Assembly: GCA_963663005.2 (NCBI GenBank)
Contig: CAXXHH010000023.1
Location: forward strand, 89,166-153,165
Direction: 5' to 3'
Origin: CAINVV01 sp963663005
Lineage (GTDB): Bacteria > Bacteroidota > Bacteroidia > Bacteroidales > Prolixibacteraceae
Length of the DNA: 64,000 bases
Shown here piece by piece: positions 35,607-45,066 of this stretch. The notes under the pieces are model-generated. The model searched no databases. It was not told where the DNA came from and saw only the letters and a list, made by a program, of their open reading frames with translations. Both the position numbers and the translations under genes were made by a program. The stretch's first letter is position 1; each line of letters begins with the position of its first letter.

Positions 35607-36454
35607 CGATGGTCCGTTTTTATGTTCATACTGATATCCAAGGCAGTCACAGAGTGGGTAAGGGCACCTATGGAAATATAATCGACGCCCGTTTCGGCTA
35701 CTTCTCTTACTCTTTCAAGATTCATGTTGCCAGATGCTTCAACTTTTGCCCGATGATTGATCAGCTCAACACATTTTTTCATCATGGCTGTCGACATATT
35801 ATCCAACATAATAATGTCAGCATTCATGTCAAGGGCTTCCTGAACCTCCTCCATGGTAGTCGTTTCTACTTCAATTTTCATGCTTGCAGGCACCTGTGCA
35901 CGAATCTGGCTGACGGCATTTTTGATACCACCGGCCACTTTTATATGATTATCTTTTATCAACACCATATCATATAGTCCGATCCGATGATTTTCACCAC
36001 CACCGGCTTTAACTGAATATTTGTCGAGCATGCGTAATCCGGGAACTGTTTTCCTTGTGTCCAGAATTTTAGTGCCATATTCTGCAACCTGAGCAACAAA
36101 AAGGCCGGTCATAGTTGCAATTCCGCTCATGCGCTGCAAGAAATTGAGTGCGAGCCTCTCGCCGGTCAGCAATGCACGAAAAGGGCCACTCATTTCGACC
36201 AGCAGATCGCCTTTTTTAATGCTGTCGCCGTCCTTAACGAATGGTTTCCACACAAATTGAGCGGACAAAGTTCTAAAAACGGCTTCTGCAACCTCCATCC
36301 CGGCGATTATTCCATCAGCTTTTGCAACCATGGTGGCTGTGCTATTCATGGTATCCGGAATCAGAGCATTGGTGGTAACGTCTCCATTGCCAATATCTTC
36401 CTTCAAAGCGGATTCTATCAGGGAACCAATGTCTTTAATAGTTGAATTGTTCAT
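35603..36454 (-). CDS. nadC: Nicotinate-nucleotide pyrophosphorylase (carboxylating)
   Basis: A 283-residue quinolinate phosphoribosyltransferase, the third step of de novo NAD synthesis. Signatures: EDIGNGDVTTNALIPD, LTGERLALNFLQRMSGIATMT, ILDTRKTVPGLRMLDKYSVKAGGG and VDYISIGALTHSV. Its ATG shares a base with the nadB stop (TAATG), and its own stop overlaps the coaX TTG start, so the three genes are tightly coupled. Confidence 0.96.
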   Translation of the reverse strand: MNNSTIKDIGSLIESALKEDIGNGDVTTNALIPDTMNSTATMVAKADGIIAGMEVAEAVFRTLSAQFVWKPFVKDGDSIKKGDLLVEMSGPFRALLTGERLALNFLQRMSGIATMTGLFVAQVAEYGTKILDTRKTVPGLRMLDKYSVKAGGGENHRIGLYDMVLIKDNHIKVAGGIKNAVSQIRAQVPASMKIEVETTTMEEVQEALDMNADIIMLDNMSTAMMKKCVELINHRAKVEASGNMNLERVREVAETGVDYISIGALTHSVTALDISMNIKTDHR

Positions 36455-38034
36455 TACTCAATGGTATTTCTAACTTTTTCAGTGGAAATCGCTTTACCTT
36501 TTTCCTGGATGATATGATGGAGCAATGATTCCGATTCGCCTGGAAAATCGGATCGTACATGTCCTCCCCGGCTCTCTTTGCGTTCAAGTGCAGAGACGCA
36601 TATGAGGTGGCACAAGGTAGCCAGGTCGTTGATTTTTTTGCTGTTATAATCGGCAATATTATATGGATATTCTTGCAATATCTCCTCAATCCGTGCCAAT
36701 GCAGCCCTCATTTCCGTATCGTTTCGAACGATTCCAACCTGATTGCTCATCAACTCAGACAATTCATTTTTGATATCCAGATATGAGCCGTCACTCTGAT
36801 TATCAATTGTAATCGGATCGGTTGCCAGGATGTTTCCATTAGGCGCAGGTAAATCCTTTGCTTTTTCAACCAACCTCCTGCCGAAGACCAGACATTCCAG
36901 CAACGAATTGCTGGCTAGTCTGTTAGCTCCCATTACGCCTGTTGAGGCTACTTCACCACAGGCAAACAGTCCGGAGATATTTGTCTGGCCCCACAAATCC
37001 GTTCGAATGCCGCCTACAGTATAATGCGCAGCAGGAGATATAGGTATCAGATCGTTGGTCATGTCGACTCCTAAACTGGATAATTTGGCGTCGATCGAGT
37101 GGAAACGTTCCTTCAGGGAGGCGGAGTCCAAATGTTTGAGGCTGAGGAACACTGTCGATCCAGTCTCCTGCATTCGCTTGAAAATGGCGGAGGCCACCAC
37201 ATCCCGCGGAGCAAGCTCGGCCATCGGATGCACGTTTAGCATGAACCTTTCTCCAAATTTGTCGATAAGGTGAGCTCCCTCTCCGCGAACTGCTTCACTG
37301 ATCAGATAAGCATCTTCACCGTCAACAGCCAGAGCCGTTGGGTGAAACTGAATGAATTCCATGTCGGCCAAACGGGCTCCTGCCTGCCAGGCTAGTGCTA
37401 TTCCATCACCTGTTGCCGTGAACGGATTGGTAGAACGCGCATAAATGCGGGAAAGACCTCCTGTTGCCAGGATAGTTGCCTTCGTTCTGAAAATGATATT
37501 TTCGCCGGTAGTATAATCGAGGGTCTGAATTCCGAGACAAGTGCCTTGTTCGGTGAAAATTTTTATGGCGGTTGTATATTCAAACGGCGTGACCTTCGGA
37601 TTGACAAGGATTTTTTTGAGCATGAACCCGGTCATGATTTTTCCTGTCGCATCGCCGTCGGCATGAAGTATTCTGCGGTGGGAATGACCACCTTCGAGTC
37701 CCAGAATTAATTCGCCATTTGGTTCTTTATCAAATTCTACGCCCAGATCAATCAGATTTTTAACTTGCGTAAGTCCTTCGTTGACGAGAATGAAGGATGC
37801 ATCGTAATCGCATAATCCACGTCCGGCCGTAAGGGTATCTTCCAAATGAAATTCAGGTCTGTCGTCAACTCCTATTGCAGCTGCAATTCCCCCCTGGGCA
37901 TTGTAGGAGTTGCTTATATCAAGCTCTGACTTGGAAATAAGGGCTACCGTGCCGTGAGCCGAAGCGTGAAAGGCGGCTAAAAGTCCGGCCAGTCCACTAC
38001 CGACCACCACAAAATCAAAATCAAGTTGCTTCAT
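36454..38034 (-). CDS. nadB: L-aspartate oxidase
   Basis: A 526-residue flavoenzyme that oxidises aspartate to iminoaspartate for NAD synthesis. The N-terminal FAD motif is VVGSGLAGLLAAFHA; further signatures are SYNAQGGIAAAIG, RILHADGDATGK, MEFIQFHPTAL, RGEGAHLIDKFGERF and HYTVGGIRTD. The C-terminal helical domain is complete. nadA is not in this window. A TAnnTTTG box lies about 34 bp upstream. Confidence 0.96.
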   Translation of the reverse strand: MKQLDFDFVVVGSGLAGLLAAFHASAHGTVALISKSELDISNSYNAQGGIAAAIGVDDRPEFHLEDTLTAGRGLCDYDASFILVNEGLTQVKNLIDLGVEFDKEPNGELILGLEGGHSHRRILHADGDATGKIMTGFMLKKILVNPKVTPFEYTTAIKIFTEQGTCLGIQTLDYTTGENIIFRTKATILATGGLSRIYARSTNPFTATGDGIALAWQAGARLADMEFIQFHPTALAVDGEDAYLISEAVRGEGAHLIDKFGERFMLNVHPMAELAPRDVVASAIFKRMQETGSTVFLSLKHLDSASLKERFHSIDAKLSSLGVDMTNDLIPISPAAHYTVGGIRTDLWGQTNISGLFACGEVASTGVMGANRLASNSLLECLVFGRRLVEKAKDLPAPNGNILATDPITIDNQSDGSYLDIKNELSELMSNQVGIVRNDTEMRAALARIEEILQEYPYNIADYNSKKINDLATLCHLICVSALERKESRGGHVRSDFPGESESLLHHIIQEKGKAISTEKVRNTIE

Positions 38035-38067
38035 GAAAAGATGGATACCCTATCTTAATTTGAGCGA

Positions 38068-38075
38068 CAAATGTA
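38068..38075 (-). promoter_or_regulatory. Putative -7 box for the nadBC-coaX unit
   Basis: The minus strand reads TACATTTG (TAnnTTTG), about 34 bp before the nadB ATG. No TTG is found at the canonical distance. Confidence 0.4.
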
Positions 38076-38185
38076 ATATTTCTGCCCTAAATTTGTTTTA
38101 TATCAGAACCAAAGATAGGCAGGATTATATATAATGAGGGAAGTTTAGGTTTTGTTAACTAAAATTCCTTTCGAAGGGAGCTAAA

Positions 38186-38215
38186 AAAAGCCGTTCCTTG
38201 ATTGAAACGGCTTTT
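38186..38215 (-). terminator. Intrinsic terminator after the Gfo/Idh gene
   Basis: A 10-bp stem AAAAGCCGTT / AACGGCTTTT with a 10-nt loop; on the minus strand it runs into a T-tract (T7). It lies 25 bp past the stop of the oxidoreductase gene. Confidence 0.85.
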
Positions 38216-38239
38216 ATAAATAGATGATCTGATTTTTAA

Positions 38240-39739
38240 TTATGCGGGCATATCAGGTAATGACCATGGTGCACGATACGTATGTTTGATCAGTTCAGCT
38301 GCAAAATCAGTTGCAGGAACAGGATCAGTGTACGATTTATTGAAGGTTGGGTGTCCGTCATGGATGCTGAATTTATCTTCAACAACAATCTTGATTTTCT
38401 CCTCCGCTGTGATATTCGTGAATTTCATGTTAGGACCATCCCATTCCAACTCTTTGTTAAGAGTTTGCAGGCGGACAGCCAAAACACCCATTACAACCAT
38501 TTCATTGAATGGTCCGGCCATACTGAAATCAGAAGCTGTTTTTACGCGTGATGCTGCCGTTTCTTTGGCGGCACGTACCCAATCCATTTCGTGAGTAAGT
38601 GGTTCAACACGACGACGGAATTTAGGTGCATTCTCTGGTTTTTCGATTTTGCCATCAGGACGTAAGATCCATGGGCGAACGCCGTAACAACCACAAACCA
38701 AAATTCCTTTGGTACCGTGGAAGAATACGCAACCGCCTGAATCGTTAGGTTCTTTTCCAGCTGGCCATGCTGCGGGAAGCATCGGTTTAACGCCGCCATC
38801 ATACCAATATACCTCTACCTGAGGGAATTTCACTTTGGCTCCTTTTGCAGTTGGTCTTGCAGGGAACGTAAGTTTTACAGTCTGAGCTGTTGGTGCGCAA
38901 TCCTGAAGTAATAATGTAGAGTTTCCCTGAGCTTTGATTGGATATCCAAGTTTGAGACCCATGAAAACAGGATGAAGAATATGACAAGCCATATCGCCTA
39001 ATGCACCTGTTCCATATGCCCACCAACCACGCCAGTTCCATGGGTGATAAAGTTCATTGTAAGGACGCATTTTAGCAGGACCGGTAAATAAATCCCAGTC
39101 TAAAGTTTCAGGAACCCACTGTCCCTGTTTTGGAGTATTCAATCCTTGAGGCCAAATAGGACGGTCGGTAAATGCTTCAACTTTAGTTACTTCACCGATT
39201 TCACCATTTGCAATCCATTCACATGTCAGGTTAACACCTTCACCGGATGAACCCTGATTACCCATTTGTGTGGCAACCTGGTATTTATCAGCCAGTTTAG
39301 TTAATAATCTTGATTCGTAAACAGAGTGGGTAAGTGGTTTCTGAACATAAACACTTTTCCCCATTGTGATAGCGTGAGAAGCAATGATTGCATGGGTATG
39401 GTCAGCAGTAGCAACCAATACACCGTCGATTGATTTTCCAAGCTGGTCGTACATGACTCTCCAGTCTTTGTACTTCTTGGCACCCGGAAATTCTTTGAAA
39501 CAACCATCTGCATAAGCCCAGTCGACATCACACAAGCCGACGATGTTTTCAGATTTCAGATTTTTTAAATTTCCATGACCCATTCCACCAATACCAACAG
39601 CAGCGATGTTAAGTTTGTCGCTCGGTGCCTGGTGTCCCAGTCCTGCGATGGTGTTGGAAGGAACTAATGTAATACCGGCAGCAACAGTTGCTGAAGTACC
39701 CAAAAATCCTCTTCTCGAAACTTTGTTTTTCTCCTTCAT
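38240..39739 (-). CDS. Tat-exported Gfo/Idh/MocA-family oxidoreductase
   Basis: A 499-residue protein with a twin-arginine signal (SRRGFLGTSATVAAG) and an NAD-binding fold starting LNIAAVGIGGMGHGNLKNL. The catalytic lysine motif appears as VYVQKPLTHSV (E-K-P replaced by Q-K-P, common in exported members). The C-terminal domain contains WNWRGWWAYGTGALGDMACH. Such exported members are thought to act on sugars or polyols; the substrate is unknown here. It is monocistronic, with its own terminator. Confidence 0.88.
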   Translation of the reverse strand: MKEKNKVSRRGFLGTSATVAAGITLVPSNTIAGLGHQAPSDKLNIAAVGIGGMGHGNLKNLKSENIVGLCDVDWAYADGCFKEFPGAKKYKDWRVMYDQLGKSIDGVLVATADHTHAIIASHAITMGKSVYVQKPLTHSVYESRLLTKLADKYQVATQMGNQGSSGEGVNLTCEWIANGEIGEVTKVEAFTDRPIWPQGLNTPKQGQWVPETLDWDLFTGPAKMRPYNELYHPWNWRGWWAYGTGALGDMACHILHPVFMGLKLGYPIKAQGNSTLLLQDCAPTAQTVKLTFPARPTAKGAKVKFPQVEVYWYDGGVKPMLPAAWPAGKEPNDSGGCVFFHGTKGILVCGCYGVRPWILRPDGKIEKPENAPKFRRRVEPLTHEMDWVRAAKETAASRVKTASDFSMAGPFNEMVVMGVLAVRLQTLNKELEWDGPNMKFTNITAEEKIKIVVEDKFSIHDGHPTFNKSYTDPVPATDFAAELIKHTYRAPWSLPDMPA

Positions 39740-39835
39740 CAGAATAAATTTATTGAGTTAAAAAAATTTGTAACGTAGCCGTAAATATATAAAAATATTA
39801 AGGTTTCCAACATCAAAAAGTGAATAAAAAAAAGA

Positions 39836-39857
39836 GGCCATCCCCCATGGAATGGCC
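39836..39857 (-). terminator. Intrinsic terminator after the TonB-type receptor gene
   Basis: Inverted repeat GGCCATCCCCCATGGAATGGCC; on the minus strand it is followed by TC and a T8 tract. It lies 24 bp past the receptor stop. Confidence 0.8.
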
Positions 39858-39880
39858 CCCCGAAACATATAAAACTGGTA

Positions 39881-42373
39881 CTAAAATTCACCCATCCCGC
39901 CTCCTTCGTTGCCGGAGGAGTCCATGCCTTCTTTGCCTGGCTTAGACTTGAAATTGTTAATTTTGTAGCTTAAAGTCAATTGGACTATTTGAGACTCACG
40001 TTTAAATTTGAAAAGATTCTCAAAATTCGGTCCATAGGATGATCCGCTAAATTTCATCGTGCCAAAAATATCCTGGATCTGAAGAGTCGCAGCTAATCTA
40101 TTATTGAACAAATCTTGCTTAATTGAAGCATTTGCAAAGTACATTCCATCGCGTCTTCCCTGTGCAGAAACACTTGGTCCGCGGTAAACACCCATTAATT
40201 GCATGCGCGTACTTTTTGTCAGCTTCGTGTCAAAATTCAGTTTGCCGTCAAAATTTGTGCTTCGCTGATCGACGTCGGCTCCGTTTATCTGACCTTTGAG
40301 CCAGTAGTTGTAAAGCGTTCCGCTGGCAACCAAGCGGATGCCCGGCTTAATTTCATAATTGATCATTAACTCACTTCCCAGCGAATAGTCGTTGTTCATA
40401 TTCGCCATCGTATGGTACATAATGTTGTCGGTACCCAGTGTCTGAATACGGGTCATCAAGTCTTTCGTATGGCGATAATACCCTTCCAGTGAAACGAATG
40501 AGGCATTCATACGTTTGAGCACTGTCATCTCGTATGAACCAGCATATTCGGGTGTCAGGTCGGGATTACCAATGCGAATGTTGTTCGGATCCATAAAAGA
40601 TGGAAATGGTTCAAGCATAAATCCTTCCGGTCTGTTTAGCCTTCGGCTGTAACTGGCCTGCAGTTCGTAGTCTTTCGCGAATTTTTGCGATAGGTGAACC
40701 GTCGGAAAAAAATCAAAACGGTTGAACGTGTAGGTTTTATTAGCTCTCTGACTGATAAGATTCCGGTTCGTATATTCTGTTCTCAGCCCCAGCTGATACG
40801 AAAAGCCCTTATTTTGATGAGAAAATGTACCATAAACAGAATGGATATCCTGTGAGAAATCTACCAGACTGCTGTATTTTGGATTGTTTACCCAATTATT
40901 CGCCAGATAATCAAAATCTTCAAAAATGAAATTTTCTTTACTCTTTTGAATTCTGCCCTGGTAGCCTGCTTCAAGCTTATCCTTCTCGTTAATTGGCAAT
41001 ATATAATCGAGTTTCAGCCGATATTCATTTTCTTTCGGACTTTCATTCGATCTGTATTTATAGGGATTTTTATCAATGGCTATCCAATTTGATCCCGTAT
41101 TGTAATTTATTTGGTTGCTTATATCATCGCCAGTTTCTCCTGAGAAATAGAACAATCCCTGTAATTCATGCCCTTTATTATCAAACTTGTGCATGAAATT
41201 TACATTTCCGCTCCAATAGTTACCACCGCGACTTGAGCTATTGTCCTGATAAAGATAGGTGGATGGAATCCCAAGATTATAGGAAGTCGTCTGATGTCCC
41301 AGGTTGGCATCCCCGTGCTCCATCTTTCCAATAGTACCAATTATTCCGATGGTTGTAGACGGACTGATAATATAGTCGATCCCCGCTTTGAAGTTGTGTC
41401 CTTTGTGAAAATTCGTCCCATCAGCAAGCGTTTGGCGGGTGGTTAAGGTGTCGCCGTTCGTCAATTTTTGAGTCATGTTGCGGGTGCCCTGACTAGTCAT
41501 ATCAGAAAAATCCGCCCCCAACATGAAATCCCATTTTTTTGTCCTGTAGGTAAAATTTGCATCTCCACGGTATTTGTCCCGCAATCCGGCGGTCATGTTG
41601 ACTAGTCCACTGAACGAATCTTTCTGATTTCGTTTCATCACTACATTGATAATCCCTGAGTCACCGTCCGGATCATATTTAGCAGACGGATTGGTAATAA
41701 TTTCGATTTTGTCGATGCCGGCTGCGGGAAGTTGTCTCAAGGCATCACTTCCTTTTACAACGCTTGGACGTCCATCAATCAAAACGGTAAAGTTGGAACT
41801 ACCTCTCAGGGTTACGTTGCCTTCGAAGTCGGTCTGGACAGATGGTGTGTTTTCCAACACTTCAACTGCTGTTCCACCTGTTGAGACAATGTTCTGGCTA
41901 ACGTTTACAACTCTGCGGTCGATCTTGAACTCCACCCGTTGTTTTTCTGCCACTACTTCGACTTCATTTATTTTCTGATCGGTGGACAGAAGTTTCACCA
42001 CTCCAATATCGGTGACTGGCTTTGAAGCGATTATCTGCAGAGGAACGGTTTTTTTAGCAAAACCAATAAAATTGACACTTAGATAATATTTCCCCGGCAG
42101 CAGGTTTTTTATTTCAAAAGTACCGTTGTCGGCAGTCATAATCCCACCAGCAACGGTGGAGTCGGCAGCTAAAAAAAGAGCAACATTGGCGTAACCCATT
42201 GGTGCAGTAGACTCTGATTCAATTACTTTCCCTTTAACGCTGTATTTTTTGGCCGCGGGGGCGGATGCGCTCCTCGGGGTAGATTCGGGTGCAAATTGAT
42301 TGGGTGCCGGTATTTGACCATTCGCTCCGGCGAAGGCTATGAAAACTAAAATAGATAAAAAAAGATTTCGCAT
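39881..42373 (-). CDS. TonB-dependent receptor-like outer-membrane protein with carboxypeptidase-like N-terminal domain
   Basis: An 830-residue protein: signal peptide (ending GANGQ), a CarboxypepD_reg-like domain (about 45-125, KGKVIESESTAPMGYANVAL), a plug-like domain (about 135-250, with ENTPSVQTDFEGNVTLRGSS and LIDGRPSVVKG) and an outer-membrane barrel of the OMP_b-brl_3 type. The C-terminus is glycine-rich (SSGNEGGGMGEF). No SusD partner is adjacent, so the ligand is unknown; this group is often linked to peptides or metals rather than glycans. Confidence 0.88.
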   Translation of the reverse strand: MRNLFLSILVFIAFAGANGQIPAPNQFAPESTPRSASAPAAKKYSVKGKVIESESTAPMGYANVALFLAADSTVAGGIMTADNGTFEIKNLLPGKYYLSVNFIGFAKKTVPLQIIASKPVTDIGVVKLLSTDQKINEVEVVAEKQRVEFKIDRRVVNVSQNIVSTGGTAVEVLENTPSVQTDFEGNVTLRGSSNFTVLIDGRPSVVKGSDALRQLPAAGIDKIEIITNPSAKYDPDGDSGIINVVMKRNQKDSFSGLVNMTAGLRDKYRGDANFTYRTKKWDFMLGADFSDMTSQGTRNMTQKLTNGDTLTTRQTLADGTNFHKGHNFKAGIDYIISPSTTIGIIGTIGKMEHGDANLGHQTTSYNLGIPSTYLYQDNSSSRGGNYWSGNVNFMHKFDNKGHELQGLFYFSGETGDDISNQINYNTGSNWIAIDKNPYKYRSNESPKENEYRLKLDYILPINEKDKLEAGYQGRIQKSKENFIFEDFDYLANNWVNNPKYSSLVDFSQDIHSVYGTFSHQNKGFSYQLGLRTEYTNRNLISQRANKTYTFNRFDFFPTVHLSQKFAKDYELQASYSRRLNRPEGFMLEPFPSFMDPNNIRIGNPDLTPEYAGSYEMTVLKRMNASFVSLEGYYRHTKDLMTRIQTLGTDNIMYHTMANMNNDYSLGSELMINYEIKPGIRLVASGTLYNYWLKGQINGADVDQRSTNFDGKLNFDTKLTKSTRMQLMGVYRGPSVSAQGRRDGMYFANASIKQDLFNNRLAATLQIQDIFGTMKFSGSSYGPNFENLFKFKRESQIVQLTLSYKINNFKSKPGKEGMDSSGNEGGGMGEF

Positions 42374-42486
42374 AATTCAATTACTGTTGTTTACAGTTTT
42401 TGACGAGGCGGAATCCAAAGAGTTTAAGTTTGGGTTGTTAATTAAAAGTTAAATGATATTTCTAGTCTGAAAATCAGATATATTGC

Positions 42487-43530
42487 CTAATCCCCATGGG
42501 AAATAGTCGTAGAAATTGGCAAATGATCGCTTACTCCTCCATGGTACATTGGTCCAAGAAATGTTCGGAAAGGTTTCTTACCCAGGTATCTTTTTTCATC
42601 TTCCAATAAAAAATCTGCCGTGCATATCAATGTGGCTGACTGCGATATTTGCAGTCCACTACCGTGAAGCAGGTTGGCAGAACAGATAAACTGATCGAAA
42701 ATTTCCCAGTGCCCCTTACTTCGAATTGTACCAATTTTGCTCTTTTGCCAATATTGGGAGAGATTTACAAGTTGAGAAGAATTGGCAGACACCGGACTCA
42801 TGGACGCTCCCAACGTCTTGGTAAAGCACTCCTCTTCCGGTGTGGCGTTGAAATCTCCCATTAACAAAAATTTACACTGAGGTTCCTTTACCAGAACCGA
42901 ATCCAAAACATGACGAACTATCCTTGCTGCATTATTTCGCTTCCCGATGGTTTCAACATAACCGCCACTCCTGGATGGCCAATGATTTACCAGAAATCGG
43001 ATGTTTTCATTGTTCAGCCGGGCTTTGAACAGAAGAACATCTCTGGACGAAAGACGGCTGGAGCCATTAGTGCGTACCGGAATGAAATCGAAATCTACCG
43101 GAGAAACTGTCTCTTTCCGATACAAAAGCGCCACATCAATACCTCTGGGATCGGGCGAGTCTTTATGAATTATTCCATAATTGCCATCCTGCAAGGGTGT
43201 GTTCTTAATAAGATATTCCAAAATCCAAAGATTTTCAATCTCGGCGAATCCGATGATATCCGGATATTTTCCGCCAGAAGCGGATATAACAGCCCGGTAC
43301 ACCATCATTACTTTTGACTTCAATCTAGCCATTGTCCAGTGACATTTACCGGTTGGGGTATATTCGGAGTCGTTCGTTGCGGGATCATCAAAAGGATCGA
43401 AAAGGTTCTCGGCATTGTAAAAAACTACCTTGAAATTTGATGCCGGCTTCGTTTGTGCTGCAGAATTAATCCGGAAGAGAAGGAGAAACAGGAAAGCGGC
43501 GAGTAAGGTACGATAGGATAGGAGCATCAT
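42487..43530 (-). CDS. Exported endonuclease/exonuclease/phosphatase-family protein
   Basis: A 347-residue secreted protein. EEP motifs: FYNAENLFDP (metal-binding Asn/Glu), PDIIGFAEIEN, LVNHWPSRSGG, LLMGDFNATPEE and the terminal GGVSDHLPI with the catalytic Asp-His pair. The family covers nucleases and phosphodiesterases; the substrate is not clear. Its start lies 2 bp after the stop of the beta-helix lipoprotein gene, implying one operon. Confidence 0.88.
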   Translation of the reverse strand: MMLLSYRTLLAAFLFLLLFRINSAAQTKPASNFKVVFYNAENLFDPFDDPATNDSEYTPTGKCHWTMARLKSKVMMVYRAVISASGGKYPDIIGFAEIENLWILEYLIKNTPLQDGNYGIIHKDSPDPRGIDVALLYRKETVSPVDFDFIPVRTNGSSRLSSRDVLLFKARLNNENIRFLVNHWPSRSGGYVETIGKRNNAARIVRHVLDSVLVKEPQCKFLLMGDFNATPEEECFTKTLGASMSPVSANSSQLVNLSQYWQKSKIGTIRSKGHWEIFDQFICSANLLHGSGLQISQSATLICTADFLLEDEKRYLGKKPFRTFLGPMYHGGVSDHLPISTTISHGD

Positions 43531-43532
43531 CC

Positions 43533-44957
43533 TTACCTCTTTTTCTCAATACGTTCGAAGGCGCCAAGGTCGGGACCAGCATCCGCATTTCTGTCGGTTC
43601 CCTTTAAATCGTAGGGCACAATTTTTGTGAAGGACTCTTTCCCAAAATCTTTAGCAACAGACAAAGTGTCAAGCTCATAGATTCCTTTGGAGGGATTGAT
43701 AAAGCGAGGTTTGACGTTGCGTAAAAGGCTAACAAACCGATCAGGATACTGAAGCTTGAAGGTGTCTGACATTTGAATAAGGCAGTGATCGAATAAGAAA
43801 TTGCTCTTGCCTTGCTTGTCAAGCGAAATTTTAAATTCGTCAGGATTCGTGCCACTTATTATACAATTTCCAAAAATAGCCTGAGTCAGATCACCAACAT
43901 ATTTGGTGCCATCAGTGCTGTTAACCAAGTAATTAGAAATTGTTAGGGTCTCCGTTTTGCGCAAAGGGTTTAACGCGTTTATGCTGTTGTTGGTGAATGT
44001 TGTATGATAAAATTGATAGTCGCCCCCCAATAAAAGGGCTGTATTATAGTACCCAACATTGGCAACGACGCAGTTGTAGGCCAAAATTTTTGATTTCATG
44101 GCCCAGATTCCCGACCAGCTCATATTTTCGATTCGCGTATTGGTAAGCTCCACGGAGGCGTACCCTTCTTTCTCGATATTGCCTACCTGTAATCCGATAT
44201 TTGCATTCTTAATGACACAATGGTTTAACAGGTTGTTGTGACTCCCCGACAAGAGCGTGATTCCGCTCCATTGATCCGGCAAATTTGCATATCCGCTTTC
44301 CAAACGGTCACCCTTAAAAACAACAGGTTCTTCCAGTGTTCCTTTTACCACCAGTCTGCCTTTGATAAACAATCCGGCATTCTTGTGGAAGTAAATAGTA
44401 CATCCGGGATTAATCGTCAGAACCTGCGTAGAATCCACGAATGCGTAGTTATAAACAAGATATGGCTTATCATTTGTCCAGGTTGTTGTCTTAATCATTT
44501 CCGCCTTGATAAGCTTAAAGTCTTGTCCCCAGGCAATTAATTTTACAATCTGTTCTTTACTGTTGATTTTGAATAGAATAGAATCTTCGGCCACCATTGC
44601 CTGTTGGGCTCCACCCTTATTTAATGTTGCTTCAACGAATATGAAAATGCTGTCGCGGGCTGGAATTTCCACATTGAAAACCTCATTGGAGGCCTCGCCG
44701 TTGACGTTTAATCTGAAACCACTATTTGCTGCACCGCCAAGTCTGATGGAAGAAATGACGATCTGATCATTCGTCGAATTGTAGACCTTAAGATTTTTTG
44801 TGGGAGATCCGATGGAAGTAAATATGGTGTCGAACGTTATCGTATCGGCAGAGAACGACAATATCCGCCCGTTGGAATCGCTTACACGCTCTTTCTCACA
44901 ACTACTATAAATAAGCAGAGTAAGAACTACTACCAACGCTTTAACAAAACTTCTCAT
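43533..44957 (-). CDS. Right-handed parallel beta-helix lipoprotein
   Basis: A 474-residue lipoprotein with signal sequence VKALVVVLTLLIYSSC (lipobox cysteine). After an Ig-like N-terminal region (about 25-150) the sequence becomes repeated short strands with Asn ladders (GLFIKGRLVVKGTLEEPVVF, NHCVIKNANIGLQVGN, LTNTRIENMSWSGIW), a right-handed beta-helix. No catalytic set for pectate lyase is evident. It ends in DRNADAGPDLGAFER, a motif common in this protein type. I use ATG 44957, where the lipoprotein signal begins; the upstream in-frame ATG adds polar residues. Confidence 0.78.
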   Translation of the reverse strand: MRSFVKALVVVLTLLIYSSCEKERVSDSNGRILSFSADTITFDTIFTSIGSPTKNLKVYNSTNDQIVISSIRLGGAANSGFRLNVNGEASNEVFNVEIPARDSIFIFVEATLNKGGAQQAMVAEDSILFKINSKEQIVKLIAWGQDFKLIKAEMIKTTTWTNDKPYLVYNYAFVDSTQVLTINPGCTIYFHKNAGLFIKGRLVVKGTLEEPVVFKGDRLESGYANLPDQWSGITLLSGSHNNLLNHCVIKNANIGLQVGNIEKEGYASVELTNTRIENMSWSGIWAMKSKILAYNCVVANVGYYNTALLLGGDYQFYHTTFTNNSINALNPLRKTETLTISNYLVNSTDGTKYVGDLTQAIFGNCIISGTNPDEFKISLDKQGKSNFLFDHCLIQMSDTFKLQYPDRFVSLLRNVKPRFINPSKGIYELDTLSVAKDFGKESFTKIVPYDLKGTDRNADAGPDLGAFERIEKKR

Positions 44958-45066
44958 CCCTGAAGGGTTTTTGGTGGGGGAGCTGTTATTAATTAAACGA
45001 ACTACGGGCAAAGTAGTATTTCAAATATAATGAAAAAAAATGAATTTTAACCTTTTTTAACGAAAT

